From Saccharothrix sp. ST-888 (lineage in GTDB: Bacteria; Actinomycetota; Actinomycetes; Streptomycetales; Streptomycetaceae), in the NCBI RefSeq assembly GCF_000955975.1, contig NZ_JYJF01000002.1:124001-188000 (forward strand): a DNA stretch of 64,000 nucleotides, written 5' to 3'. A model generated the notes under the pieces. The model saw only the letters and a program-made list of their open reading frames with translations. It did no database searches and was not told the DNA's origin. Of this stretch, positions 1 to 7,055 are shown piece after piece (the first letter of the stretch is position 1; every line of letters begins with the position of its first letter). Position numbers and translations under genes: made by a program.

Positions 1-375
1 GGCATCCTCCCCGCCGAGATCGCCACGCCGCTGGCGATGGTGCTCACCGAACTGCTGCAGAACGCCCTGGAGCACGCCTTCGGTACGAAGTCCGAAGGAA
101 ACCTGGAGGTCGGCGCGTTGCGCGGCCGGGCTCCCGCGAGCGGCAAGGGCTGGTCGGACAGCTGGAACAGCGGCGCCAGGCCGGCCGAGTACCTGCTGAT
201 CACCGTGCAGGACGACGGCACGGGCATGCCCGAGGGCTTCGATCCGCAGCAGGCGGGCAACCTCGGCCTGCAGATCGTCCGCACGCTCTGCACCAACGAG
301 CTGGGCGGCACCTTCGACATGGTCGCCGCACCGGGCGGCGGTACCAAGGTGGTCCTGGAGATCCCGATCCGCTGA
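1..375 (+). CDS. PdtaS-like sensor histidine kinase, C-terminal part (5' end outside window)
   Basis: The frame is open from base 1 and ends in TGA, so only the last 124 residues are visible. They form a histidine-kinase ATPase domain: an N box (TELLQNALEHAFG), a G1 box (DDGTGMP) and a G2 box (GNLGLQIVRTL) before a GGGTKVVLEIPIR end. The N-box form and the neighbouring wblE gene match the PdtaS/HWE-type kinases of actinobacteria, where the pdtaS-whiB1 arrangement is conserved; this is recalled knowledge. Such soluble kinases phosphorylate ANTAR-type response regulators. About 30 Gly/Ser-rich residues lie between the N and G1 boxes, longer than usual. The sensory and dimerisation domains are not in the window. 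Confidence 0.85.
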   Translation, partial: GILPAEIATPLAMVLTELLQNALEHAFGTKSEGNLEVGALRGRAPASGKGWSDSWNSGARPAEYLLITVQDDGTGMPEGFDPQQAGNLGLQIVRTLCTNELGGTFDMVAAPGGGTKVVLEIPIR

Positions 376-743
376 GCCGGACCCCGGGACCGGCGGGCGG
401 AGTCGGCGGGTGGGACCGGCGGAGCCGGATACAGAAACGAGGCCCTGTCGACCGGGGGGGTGGGTCGACAGGGCCTCTCAACCCGTTCCGGCCGTCGGGG
501 GGAGTCGGCCGGAACGGGGGCTCTTTTGGTGGTGCGACGCCGGGCCCGTGTGTTGCACACGGTGAGCGTCACAGGTCCACAGTATTGCTCTAAGTGAACA
601 GTATCAAGTGGCCTGGCCGCTCGGCGTGGTCCGGACCTCGCCGAGGCGCGGCCCGTCCTGCGGAAGGCTCGGCCGCTGTCGCGACCGTGGTCGCGGGGGC
701 GGAGCCCTTGATCATGGGTTGATCAGGTCGAGCTGAGTGTGTA
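376..743. other. Convergent intergenic region with terminators
   Basis: This stretch lies between the convergent kinase and wblE genes and has no plausible coding frame. It holds the two tandem hairpins listed separately. Near the wblE side there is a 16-bp palindrome CGCGACCGTGGTCGCG (680-695) and a repeated TTGATCA (708-714 and 719-725), which could form the wblE terminator. I see nothing else in it. Confidence 0.6.
439..518 (+). terminator. Two tandem terminator hairpins after the kinase
   Basis: The first hairpin has 15-bp perfect arms at 439-453 and 463-477 (GAGGCCCTGTCGACC and its complement). The second has 12-bp perfect arms at 482-493 and 507-518 (CCCGTTCCGGCC) and is followed by CTCTTTTGG. 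They sit about 60 and 105 bp past the kinase stop codon and probably end its transcript. Confidence 0.75.
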
Positions 744-995
744 TCAGGCGGTGCGGGCGCGGTTGCGGGCGGCACGGCGCTTCATCGCGCGGCGCTCGTC
801 CTCGCTCATTCCGCCCCAGACGCCGGCGTCCTGGCCGGTCTCCAGCGCCCACTGCAGGCACTGCTCCATGACGGGACAGCGGCGGCACACGGCCTTGGCT
901 TCCTCGATCTGCAGCAGAGCGGGACCGGTGTTCCCGATCGGGAAGAAGAGCTCCGGGTCCTCTTCGCGGCAGACAGCGCGGTGGCGCCAGTCCAT
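744..995 (-). CDS. wblE: WhiB-family iron-sulfur regulator WblE (WhiB1 type)
   Basis: An 83-residue protein starting MDWRHRAVCREEDPELFFP. It has the four cysteines that bind a [4Fe-4S] cluster (VCREED, VCRRCPV, QCLQW), the GVWGG turn, and a basic tail (RRAMKRRAARNRART) that contacts DNA. Length and sequence match WblE of Streptomyces and WhiB1 of mycobacteria, which are NO-sensitive regulators that bind the primary sigma factor. This start was chosen over longer upstream possibilities because GGAGGAG lies 6 bases before the ATG and the product has exact family length. It is convergent with the upstream kinase and followed by hairpins. A CRP-like palindrome lies about 63 bp upstream. Confidence 0.95.
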   Translation of the reverse strand: MDWRHRAVCREEDPELFFPIGNTGPALLQIEEAKAVCRRCPVMEQCLQWALETGQDAGVWGGMSEDERRAMKRRAARNRARTA

Positions 996-1057
996 GTCCA
1001 ACTCCTCCGGTCGGTGGGCGGGTGGCCCGGCCGACTCACTCGATGGCGGCTTGTGAA

Positions 1058-1073
1058 TGTGAACGCTTTCACG
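1058..1073 (-). promoter_or_regulatory. CRP-like operator upstream of wblE
   Basis: TGTGA-ACGCTT-TCACG matches the CRP consensus TGTGA-N6-TCACA with one mismatch and is symmetric at GTGA/TCAC. Its centre is about 70 bp before the wblE ATG. Mycobacterial whiB1 is known to be controlled by the cAMP receptor Rv3676 through an upstream CRP site, so conserved control here is a reasonable inference. Confidence 0.55.
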
Positions 1074-1334
1074 AATCCCGCAACAGCAAAAGAGACCAAG
1101 GCCCGCCCGGGCCTGGGTGGTCTGTACTGGGGTGGGGTTCGGGCGGATCAAGGGAGCCGTCGCCTGCCACGCCCGTCCTGCGGGGTTGCTGGGACGTGTC
1201 CCGATCGCCATGTAGAGGTTCGCAAACCTCGGGCCGGGATACAACCCCCTTCGGGTAGGAATTTTTGATTCTTCGGTGTCGCCTAGCTCACAGCCCGTAC
1301 TTCTATGGGGTGAAGGGGGCTTGTGCGTTCGAGA

Positions 1335-1355
1335 AGAAGGGGGAAACCCCCTTCT
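1335..1355 (-). terminator. Terminator of the lipid kinase gene
   Basis: AGAAGGGGG and CCCCCTTCT form a perfect 9-bp stem with a 3-base loop (AAA), just beyond the lipid kinase stop codon on the minus strand. Confidence 0.7.
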
Positions 1356-1357
1356 GG

Positions 1358-2329
1358 TCACACAATCACACGCAGTGCCCGCCGAACGCCTGTGAAACTG
1401 ACGCGACTCCTGTCTCCAAGGTGGTCCCCGTCGACCTGAAACGGGGCCGGTTCCTGTGAAACCAAGGTGAAGTGTCTGACGTCGTGATAGGAGACGACGT
1501 GCTTTCCCCGTGGGCCAACCGGCCCCGTGGGGCCATTGGCAGGACTGTGCGAACGCAGAATCTGACGGACCGTTCGAGCCGTACCGAACGCCGTCATTCG
1601 AGTGATACCGAAGACATCAAGATCGGTGTCGAAGGAGGCGGAGGGCGAGGGGACCACCGGGCGATTACCCAGAAAGGTCCATGGCGAGGTGTTGGAGACT
1701 ATCGCCATCACCAATCCCGGCACCGACTCCTCGCCATTGATCTCCAGGTGAATCGGGCCTTTCCGGCGATGCTCACGCTCCGTGATGTAGTGCCTGACCG
1801 CCTGATTGACGTACAGCGCGTGCGTGGACCGGCGGCCCGACCTGCGCTGCTCCTCGACCCGGCCCACCACGCCGGCGTCGAAGCCGAGGCCCGCGGTGAA
1901 GGTGAACCAGCGGTCCGGCAGGCCCTCGGTCATCGCCTTGCCCAGGCCGATCGCCCGCTCCCGCCCCTGCTCCACCGCGTCCAGCAGGATGCTGGTCGCC
2001 TCCACCGGGTCGTTCGGCAGGCCCAGCGCGCGGGCGAAGACGTTGGTGCTGCCCCCGGGAACCACCGCGAGCCGGGGCAGCCGCTCCGCCGGGCCGTGCG
2101 AGAGCAGCCCGTTCACCACCTCGTTGACGGTGCCGTCGCCGCCGAGTGCCACCACCAGGTCCACACCGTCCTCGACGGCCGCCTGGCGGGCCAGGTCGCG
2201 GGCATGGCCCCGGTACCGGGTCTCCGCGACATCCAGCTTCAGATCGCTGCGCAGCGCGTGGATGAGCACATCGCGGGTGCGTCCACTGGTGGTGGTGGCC
2301 TTGGGGTTCACGACCAGGAGAGCGCGCAT
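1358..2329 (-). CDS. Diacylglycerol kinase family lipid kinase
   Basis: A 323-residue protein of the DAGK/YegS/BmrU family, which phosphorylates diacylglycerol or a related lipid using ATP. The catalytic signature GGDGTVNEVVNG is at residues 63-74. The N-terminal NPKATT loop and the C-terminal VDGDHLGDRS turn, which carries the metal-site acidic residues, are both present. Length fits the family (about 300). It has no membrane segment and is probably peripheral. It is divergent from the small membrane protein gene 51 bp away, so the two may share a control region. The exact lipid substrate cannot be told from sequence. Confidence 0.88.
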   Translation of the reverse strand: MRALLVVNPKATTTSGRTRDVLIHALRSDLKLDVAETRYRGHARDLARQAAVEDGVDLVVALGGDGTVNEVVNGLLSHGPAERLPRLAVVPGGSTNVFARALGLPNDPVEATSILLDAVEQGRERAIGLGKAMTEGLPDRWFTFTAGLGFDAGVVGRVEEQRRSGRRSTHALYVNQAVRHYITEREHRRKGPIHLEINGEESVPGLVMAIVSNTSPWTFLGNRPVVPSPSASFDTDLDVFGITRMTAFGTARTVRQILRSHSPANGPTGPVGPRGKHVVSYHDVRHFTLVSQEPAPFQVDGDHLGDRSRVSFTGVRRALRVIV

Positions 2330-2380
2330 GTCGATCAGCCTACGGGGCCATCCGGAGAAGGCGGCGGTTACCCTGCTGGA

Positions 2381-2812
2381 GTGACCGCAGAAACTACCGC
2401 GCAGACTCCGAGCAGCCCGGCCCCGAGCAGGCCGGGCCCATTGCTCAGGGGCGCCGTCATCACCGCGCTCGAAGGGGCCGTCCTGGCCGGCTGGGGCATC
2501 TACGACATGGTCTCGGGGCTGCTCGGCGACTCGGCGGCACTCGGTCGCAGCGAGTTCGGCGGCGTGGTGCTGCTGCTGATGGGCCTGCTGCCGCTGGCGG
2601 CCGCGTGGGCCCTGCTCAGGCTGCAGCGCTGGGGCCGCAGCCCGGCCGTGCTGACCAACACCATCTGCCTGCCGGTCGCGTACTACATGTGGCAGGGCGA
2701 CGGCGTGATGCCCGCACTGGCGGTCGTGGTCGTCGCCCTCGGCCTGGCCGGCATCGTCAGCCTGCTCAACCCCCGTGCCACCGAGGCCCTTTACGGTCGG
2801 CAGGCCGACTGA
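2381..2812 (+). CDS. Small integral membrane protein of unknown function
   Basis: A 143-residue protein from a GTG start, MTAETTAQTPSS onward. After a Ser/Pro-rich cytoplasmic start it has four hydrophobic segments: GAVITALEGAVLAGWGIY (about residues 27-50), FGGVVLLLMGLLPLAAA (about 63-83), a segment around LTNTICLPVAYYM, and PALAVVVVALGLAGIVSLL. I recognise no enzymatic motif. The reading frame continues upstream without a stop, but that part is antisense to the lipid kinase; the divergent arrangement supports this start. No strong ribosome binding site is visible. It ends 20 bp before a strong bidirectional terminator shared with the convergent sigma factor gene. Confidence 0.7.
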   Translation: MTAETTAQTPSSPAPSRPGPLLRGAVITALEGAVLAGWGIYDMVSGLLGDSAALGRSEFGGVVLLLMGLLPLAAAWALLRLQRWGRSPAVLTNTICLPVAYYMWQGDGVMPALAVVVVALGLAGIVSLLNPRATEALYGRQAD

Positions 2813-2832
2813 GGCCGGCCGGGCAGGACCGC

Positions 2833-2873
2833 ACGCGTACGGCCGGAGAGCTGGGCTCTCCGGCCGTACGCGT
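2833..2873. terminator. Bidirectional terminator between membrane protein and sigma factor genes
   Basis: Perfect 18-bp arms at 2833-2850 and 2856-2873 (ACGCGTACGGCCGGAGAG and its complement) with a 5-base loop. It lies between two convergent genes and touches the sigma factor stop codon, so it probably serves both strands. Confidence 0.85.
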
Positions 2874-3961
2874 CACTCCTCGACGAGCAGCTTCTCGCGC
2901 AGCTGCGCGAGCGTGCGGGCCAGCAGCCGGGACACGTGCATCTGCGAGATGCCCACCTCGGCCGCGATCTGGGACTGCGTCATGTTCCGGAAGAACCGCA
3001 GGACCAGGATCTTCTGTTCGCGCGGCGGGAGTTGGGCGAGCAGCGGCTTCAGCGACTCGCGGTACTCGACGCCCTCCAGTGCCTCGTCGGTGGCCCCCAG
3101 GGTGTCCGCCACGGCCGGCGACTCGTCGTCGCTGTCCGGGACGTCCAGCGAGAGCGTGGAGTACGCGTTGGCGGACTCCAGGCCCTCCAGCACGTCCTCC
3201 TCGGAGATGCCGAGGTGCTCCGCCAGCTCGTGCACCGTGGGGGAGCGGCCGTGCCGCTGGGAGAGCTCGCTGGTCGCGGTGGTGAGCGAGAGCCGGAGCT
3301 CCTGGAGCCGGCGCGGCACTCTCACCGCCCAGCCCTTGTCGCGGAAGTGCCGCTTGATCTCTCCGACGATGGTCGGAGTGGCGTAGGTGGAGAACTCCAC
3401 CCCGCGCTCGTGGTCGAAGCGGTCCACTGACTTGATCAGTCCGATGGTGGCGACCTGGGTGAGGTCGTCCAGTGGCTCGCCGCGGTTGCGGAAGCGCCGG
3501 GCCAGGTGCTCGACCAGCGGGATGTGCATCCGGACGAGCTGGTTGCGCAGCTCGACCCGGTCCAGGGACCCTTCGGGCAGCGCCGCCAGCCGGACGAAGA
3601 GTGCTCGGGCGGCCTCCCGGTCCGGCGCGCCGGACCGGTGCCGGTCCTGCGTGGGCACCGCGCTGCGGACCGCCTCGGCGGCGGCCTTCAGCTCCTCGGC
3701 CGTCAGCGCGTCGACGAGGTCGTCGTCGGCCGCAGGACCTTCGTCCTGGGCACGGCCCGGCTGCTGGGCGTCCGGCTGCTGGTCCGGCGTCGGGTCGGTC
3801 GGCTGGCTCATCCGATGGGTGTCCTTCGGGTGCACGTCGTCTGCGGCGTTTCGGGAGTGGTACGGGGCGGCGGTGCTCGCCTGGGGCGGCACGGCCACGT
3901 CGGCGGTGGCGGCCGGCCTGCCGGCAACACCTGTGCGGTCCAGATCACTCACGGCGATCAC
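2873..3961 (-). CDS. sigH: SigB/SigF/SigH-type stress sigma factor
   Basis: A 362-residue group 3 sigma factor. Region 2 contains HIPLVEHLARRFRNRGEP and the core-binding/-10 part DDLTQVATIGLIKSVDRFD; a KRHFRDKGWAVRVPRRLQ segment and region 3 follow. Region 4 ends with a helix-turn-helix (MTQSQIAAEVGISQMHVSRL). About 110 acidic, low-complexity residues precede region 2. The full frame starts at a GTG with a weak ribosome binding site. An internal ATG at 3809-3811 (MSQPTDPTPDQ) has GAAGGA 10 bases upstream and may give a shorter form; streptomycete SigH is known to exist in several sizes. The anti-sigma gene lies just upstream, as in sigH loci, so osmotic or developmental stress control is likely. 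Confidence 0.88.
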   Translation of the reverse strand: MIAVSDLDRTGVAGRPAATADVAVPPQASTAAPYHSRNAADDVHPKDTHRMSQPTDPTPDQQPDAQQPGRAQDEGPAADDDLVDALTAEELKAAAEAVRSAVPTQDRHRSGAPDREAARALFVRLAALPEGSLDRVELRNQLVRMHIPLVEHLARRFRNRGEPLDDLTQVATIGLIKSVDRFDHERGVEFSTYATPTIVGEIKRHFRDKGWAVRVPRRLQELRLSLTTATSELSQRHGRSPTVHELAEHLGISEEDVLEGLESANAYSTLSLDVPDSDDESPAVADTLGATDEALEGVEYRESLKPLLAQLPPREQKILVLRFFRNMTQSQIAAEVGISQMHVSRLLARTLAQLREKLLVEE

Positions 3962-3993
3962 CCGTTCCGTTCCGGGAGCACTTCACATTGGTT

Positions 3994-4010
3994 GTACCGC
4001 ACTGCGGTAC
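3994..4010 (-). promoter_or_regulatory. 17-bp palindrome upstream of sigH
   Basis: GTACCGCA-C-TGCGGTAC is a perfect inverted repeat with a one-base centre, 33 bp before the sigH GTG. The tight centre suits a protein-binding site better than an RNA hairpin. No regulator can be named. Confidence 0.45.
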
Positions 4011-4016
4011 GGGGGA

Positions 4017-4046
4017 GCCGTACGCGCGGCAGATCGCGCGTACGGC
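4017..4046 (-). terminator. Hairpin between anti-sigma gene and sigH
   Basis: GCCGTACGCGCG and CGCGCGTACGGC form a perfect 12-bp stem with a 6-base loop, about 15 bp past the anti-sigma stop codon. It may partly terminate the anti-sigma transcript or protect its end, letting sigH be expressed from its own promoter. Confidence 0.6.
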
Positions 4047-4060
4047 TTCACGGCCGGCTC

Positions 4061-4543
4061 TCACCCCGCGGTGGTCGCACCGCCGCGCTTCTTGTGCAGG
4101 CTGATCGACACCGTGTTGTCCGGGCCGACCGAGGAGTCCACCTCGCCGGCCAGCGCCGAGAGCACCGTCCAGGCGAAGGTGTCCCGCTCGGGGGCCTTGC
4201 CGTCCGTGGTCGGTGCGGCGACGGTGACCCTGAGCGAGTCCCCGACCAACCGGAACTCGCAGCTGAGGATCGAGCCCGGCACCGCCTGCTGAAGCAGGAT
4301 GGCGCAGGCCTCGTCCACCGCGATCCGGAGATCCTCGATCTCGTCCAGGGTGAAGTCCAGCCGGGCCGCGAGGCCGGCGGTGGCCGTTCGCAGCACCGAG
4401 AGGTAGGCCCCGGCTGCGGGCAGCCGGACCTCCACGAAGTCCTTCACTCCGGGCTCGCCGTCGATCTGGGACACCCTCACCTCCTGGGTGACGCGCGGTG
4501 CTTGCGGCCCTGCGGCCGCGGCACTTCCTGTTGCTTGGCTCAA
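4061..4543 (-). CDS. Anti-sigma factor, RsbW-like serine kinase
   Basis: A 160-residue HATPase_c protein of the RsbW/SpoIIAB family (streptomycete UshX/RshA type). It binds and inhibits the sigma factor encoded next to it and is released by partner switching. The Bergerat-fold N box is DLRIAVDEACAILLQQA; degenerate G boxes follow around VGDSLRVTVAAP and VGPDNTVSISLHKK. The first 25 residues are Ala/Gly/Gln-rich. Length is typical. No anti-anti-sigma gene is adjacent; such proteins (BldG type) are encoded elsewhere in streptomycetes. ATP and sigma binding are inferred from family membership. Confidence 0.88.
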   Translation of the reverse strand: MSQATGSAAAAGPQAPRVTQEVRVSQIDGEPGVKDFVEVRLPAAGAYLSVLRTATAGLAARLDFTLDEIEDLRIAVDEACAILLQQAVPGSILSCEFRLVGDSLRVTVAAPTTDGKAPERDTFAWTVLSALAGEVDSSVGPDNTVSISLHKKRGGATTAG

Positions 4544-4704
4544 CTGCTTCGCCCCAACTGTCCAGAGGGGTGGTGCGGTACGTACCGGTCATACCCACCC
4601 GGGAGAGGCCGGAACGCCGCGCATCCGCCCGAGACGTTACCGCGAGAGGAGGCCCGATGTCGCGATCCGGGCCAGCCGTCACGGGAACGAGCGACGGACA
4701 CGGA

Positions 4705-5178
4705 TCAGCCGCCCAGTTCCCGGAGGGCGTCATCGGTCAGCCGGAACACCGTCCACTCGTCCATCGGAACGGCGCCCAGCGACTTGTAGAACCCGATCGA
4801 GGGCTCGTTCCAGTCCAGGACGGACCACTCCAACCGGGAGTAGCCGCGCTCGACGCAGATCCGCGCCAGCTCGGTCAGCAGCGCCTTGCCGTGGCCGCCG
4901 CCGCGCTCGGTCGGGCGGACGTACAGGTCCTCCAGGTAGATGCCGTGGGTGCCGCGCCAGGTGGAGAAGTTGCGGAACCACAGCGCGAAGCCGACCGGCT
5001 CGCCGCTGGCGTCGTCCTCGGCGATCAGGCCGAAGACGGCCGGGTGCTCGCCGAACAGCGCGTCGCGCAGCTGCTCCTCGGTGGCCCGGGCCTCGTCCAG
5101 GGCCTTCTCGTACTCGGCCAGCTCGCGGATCATGGCGTGGATGACGGGGACGTCGGTGACTGCGGCGGTGCGGATCAT
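4705..5178 (-). CDS. GNAT-family N-acetyltransferase (diamine acetyltransferase-like)
   Basis: A 157-residue single-domain GNAT enzyme. It has the N-terminal MIRTAAVTDVPVIHAMIREL helix, the central IYLEDLYVRPTERGGGHGKA segment with an acetyl-CoA pyrophosphate loop of R/Q-x-x-G-x-G/A type, and the C-terminal LDWNEPSIGFYKSLGA motif. This combination is typical of spermidine/spermine or diamine acetyltransferase relatives, though the true substrate is not known. It starts at ATG. Its neighbours are the anti-sigma gene (161 bp downstream of its stop) and sodN upstream; the sodN terminator separates it from sodN. Confidence 0.85.
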   Translation of the reverse strand: MIRTAAVTDVPVIHAMIRELAEYEKALDEARATEEQLRDALFGEHPAVFGLIAEDDASGEPVGFALWFRNFSTWRGTHGIYLEDLYVRPTERGGGHGKALLTELARICVERGYSRLEWSVLDWNEPSIGFYKSLGAVPMDEWTVFRLTDDALRELGG

Positions 5179-5256
5179 ACGGCGAGCGTACTCGCGGACC
5201 CACCGCTGCCGGGAGGGCGTTTTCGCAGTCCGGGACGCCGGGGGCGCCCGGAACGC

Positions 5257-5298
5257 CCGAGGGCCCGGTCGCTGCGTGTGCAGCGGCCGGGCCCTCGG
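5257..5298 (-). terminator. Terminator of sodN
   Basis: A 19-bp stem with one T-G wobble (5257-5275 and 5280-5298, core CCGAGGGCCCGG) and a 4-base loop, 15 bp past the sodN stop codon. Confidence 0.8.
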
Positions 5299-5313
5299 AG
5301 GTGCCGATGGTGA

Positions 5314-5712
5314 TCAGGCGGCCTTCTTGGTCTCCCAGAAGATCGTGTCGATCTCGGCGATCAGGTCGAGCAGCGCCTGGCCGGTGGCCGGGTCGGTGGA
5401 CGCCTTGGCGGCCGAGGCGGCCTTGCCGGCCCGGTTGAACAGGTCGTGCAGCTCCGGGTACTTCTCGAAGTGCGGAGCCTTGAAGTAGTCGGTGTACAGC
5501 ACGGAGAGGTGGTGCTTGACCAGCTCGGCGCGCTCCTCCTTGATGACGATGGCGCGCGTCCGGAACTGCGCGTCCTCGTTGGCCTGGTACTTCTCCTGAG
5601 TCGCCTTCACGGACTCGGCCTCGATGCGGGCCTGGGCCGGGTCGTAGACGCCGCAGGGGAGGTCGCAGTGGGCGTGCGCGGTGGCTCGCGGAGCAAACAG
5701 ACGAGAGAACAT
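5314..5712 (-). CDS. sodN: Nickel-containing superoxide dismutase precursor
   Basis: A 132-residue NiSOD. A 14-residue propeptide (MFSRLFAPRATAHA) is followed by the mature N-terminus HCDLPCGVY, the nickel hook in which His1, Cys2 and Cys6 bind the metal. The rest is the four-helix bundle ending IDTIFWETKKAA. Cleavage before His1 is needed for activity and is done by the SodX protease encoded divergently. AAGGAAGGA lies 8 bases before the ATG. In streptomycetes sodN is induced by nickel through Nur; I could not identify a clear Nur box here. It protects the cytoplasm against superoxide. Confidence 0.97.
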   Translation of the reverse strand: MFSRLFAPRATAHAHCDLPCGVYDPAQARIEAESVKATQEKYQANEDAQFRTRAIVIKEERAELVKHHLSVLYTDYFKAPHFEKYPELHDLFNRAGKAASAAKASTDPATGQALLDLIAEIDTIFWETKKAA

Positions 5713-5802
5713 GGGAGTCCTTCCTTAGATCGTCTTCCCGCGCCTGAGATTACCTCTCCGCCCGCCCGGTTACGTGGTTGGGCCGGGGGCCTAGGGCAAA
5801 AG

Positions 5803-5809
5803 AAGGAGG
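5803..5809 (+). promoter_or_regulatory. Strong Shine-Dalgarno far upstream of the chosen sodX start
   Basis: AAGGAGG lies 9 bases before an in-frame TTG (5819-5821) that would add 29 residues to SodX. The added residues look unstructured and are not expected in the family, so the downstream ATG was preferred. The near-perfect ribosome binding site is unusual and the start is uncertain. Confidence 0.5.
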
Positions 5810-5905
5810 TTCAACCGGTTGATTTCGGGCGGCCTTCGGAACCCGGCCGGGCTGGGGGATGCTGAACCCGGCACACCGGGACACGACGGAGCTGGGGGAA
5901 CACGG

Positions 5906-6364
5906 ATGACGGGCGGTCGGATGGACGGCGGGGAGCGTCCGACGGGCGGCGGGCTGCTGCCGTTCGGGGTGGTCGACGTGGCCGGGCCGTCGATGCGCCC
6001 CACCCTGCTGGCGGGCGATCAGGTGGTGGTCAGGTACGGCGCGCGGATCCGGCCCGGCGCGGTGGTGCTGTTCCGGCACCCGCTGCGGCAGGACCTGCTG
6101 GTGGTGAAGCGCGCGGCCGGGCGGCGCCCCGGCGGCTGGTGGCTGCTGTCGGACAATCCGCTGGTGCTGACGGACAGCCGGGAGTACGGCGCGGTGCCGG
6201 ACGACCTGGTGCTCGGGCGGGTGCTGCTGAGGGTGCGTCCGCGCCCGGCCTGGCTGGCCCCGGCGGCCGCGCTGGAGCGGGCGCTGACGTACGGTCCGCT
6301 GGCCCGCTGCGGCCGGCTGGCGGCCCGTCTGGGGGTCTGCCGTCCGGTCAGCCCCGAACCGTGA
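5906..6364 (+). CDS. sodX: Nickel-type superoxide dismutase maturation protease
   Basis: A 152-residue S24/S26-type signal peptidase-like protein that removes the NiSOD propeptide. The catalytic serine is in GPSMRPTLLAGDQVVV and the general-base lysine is in LLVVKRAAGRRP. An SDNP motif and a VLGRVLLRV strand follow as in signal peptidases, but there is no N-terminal membrane anchor. It is divergent from sodN (193 bp between the starts), the standard sodN-sodX arrangement. The chosen ATG has GGGGGA upstream; a TTG start 87 bp earlier with a better ribosome binding site is possible. Its 3' end overlaps the convergent CGNR gene by 17 bp. Confidence 0.92.
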   Translation: MTGGRMDGGERPTGGGLLPFGVVDVAGPSMRPTLLAGDQVVVRYGARIRPGAVVLFRHPLRQDLLVVKRAAGRRPGGWWLLSDNPLVLTDSREYGAVPDDLVLGRVLLRVRPRPAWLAPAAALERALTYGPLARCGRLAARLGVCRPVSPEP

Positions 6365-6944
6365 GCGCCTGCGCGGCCCGCTGGGCCTCCTCGCGCTTGC
6401 GGGCCCGGTACGCGGCGACGTTGGCGCGGGTGGCGCAGCGGTCCGAGCAGTAGCGGCGCGAGCGGTTGGTCGAGGTGTCCAGATAGGCGTTGCGGCAGGG
6501 CGTGGCCTGGCAGATGCCGAGCCGGTCGACACCCAGCTCGGTGAGGTGGATGGCCAGGCCCATGCAGGCGACGGCGGTGAAGTTGGCGGCGGCGGTCGGC
6601 GCGTTGTCGGCGAGGTGCAGGTGCCAGCGCGGCTGCCCGGCCTCGTTCAGGTCGTCGTGCCCGGAGACCAGCGGGCTGACCGGGTACTCCACCATCAGGC
6701 TGTTCAGCAGGTCCACCGCCCTGACCTGGTCGCCCTCGGCCGCCGACTCGAAAACCCCGCGCAGCCGGACCCGCACGCCCCGCAGCCGGGGCAGGTCGCT
6801 CTCGTCCGCGAGCGAGGCGGCCCGCGAGGGCGCGCCGAACAGGGCCCGGACGGCGTCCACGGAGGTCAGCGTGTCGGTGCCGCGGTCGGGCTCCTCGCTG
6901 TTCACCAGCCGGACGGCGTAGTCGGCGTACGAGGCGAGCTCCAC
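6348..6944 (-). CDS. ABATE/CGNR zinc-finger domain protein
   Basis: A 198-residue protein with an N-terminal ABATE-type domain (SYADYAVRLVNSEEP onward) and a C-terminal CGNR zinc finger. The finger has two Cys pairs (ICQATPC and YCSDRC) around NAYLDTSTNRSRR and is followed by a basic ATRANVAAYRARKRE tail. These proteins are thought to be stress-related transcription regulators; their targets are mostly unknown. It starts at GTG with GGAAGGA 6 bases upstream. It is convergent with and overlaps sodX. The distance to the ABC importer operon downstream suggests it is monocistronic. Confidence 0.88.
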   Translation of the reverse strand: MELASYADYAVRLVNSEEPDRGTDTLTSVDAVRALFGAPSRAASLADESDLPRLRGVRVRLRGVFESAAEGDQVRAVDLLNSLMVEYPVSPLVSGHDDLNEAGQPRWHLHLADNAPTAAANFTAVACMGLAIHLTELGVDRLGICQATPCRNAYLDTSTNRSRRYCSDRCATRANVAAYRARKREEAQRAAQALTVRG

Positions 6945-7012
6945 GGTGGTCCTTCCAAGGGCCGGTAACGGGCGAGCTGGGTCCAGGGTATTACCTGCCG
7001 GGGGAACGCGTC

Positions 7013-7044
7013 GGCGCCCGGCAGGAATGGTCCTGCCGGGCGCC
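7013..7044 (-). terminator. Terminator of the amino acid importer operon
   Basis: Perfect 14-bp arms (GGCGCCCGGCAGGA and its complement) with a 4-base loop, 12 bp past the ATPase stop codon. Confidence 0.85.
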
Positions 7045-7055
7045 GGGCGCTGGGG

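Larger units (their letters stand above)
996..1357 (-). promoter_or_regulatory. wblE upstream region
   Basis: Non-coding DNA upstream of wblE and downstream of the lipid kinase. It carries the wblE ribosome binding site (GGAGGAG complement near 1003), a CRP-type palindrome and the lipid kinase terminator. The rest is probably a long untranslated leader plus promoter; no clear -35/-10 pair stands out. Confidence 0.5.
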
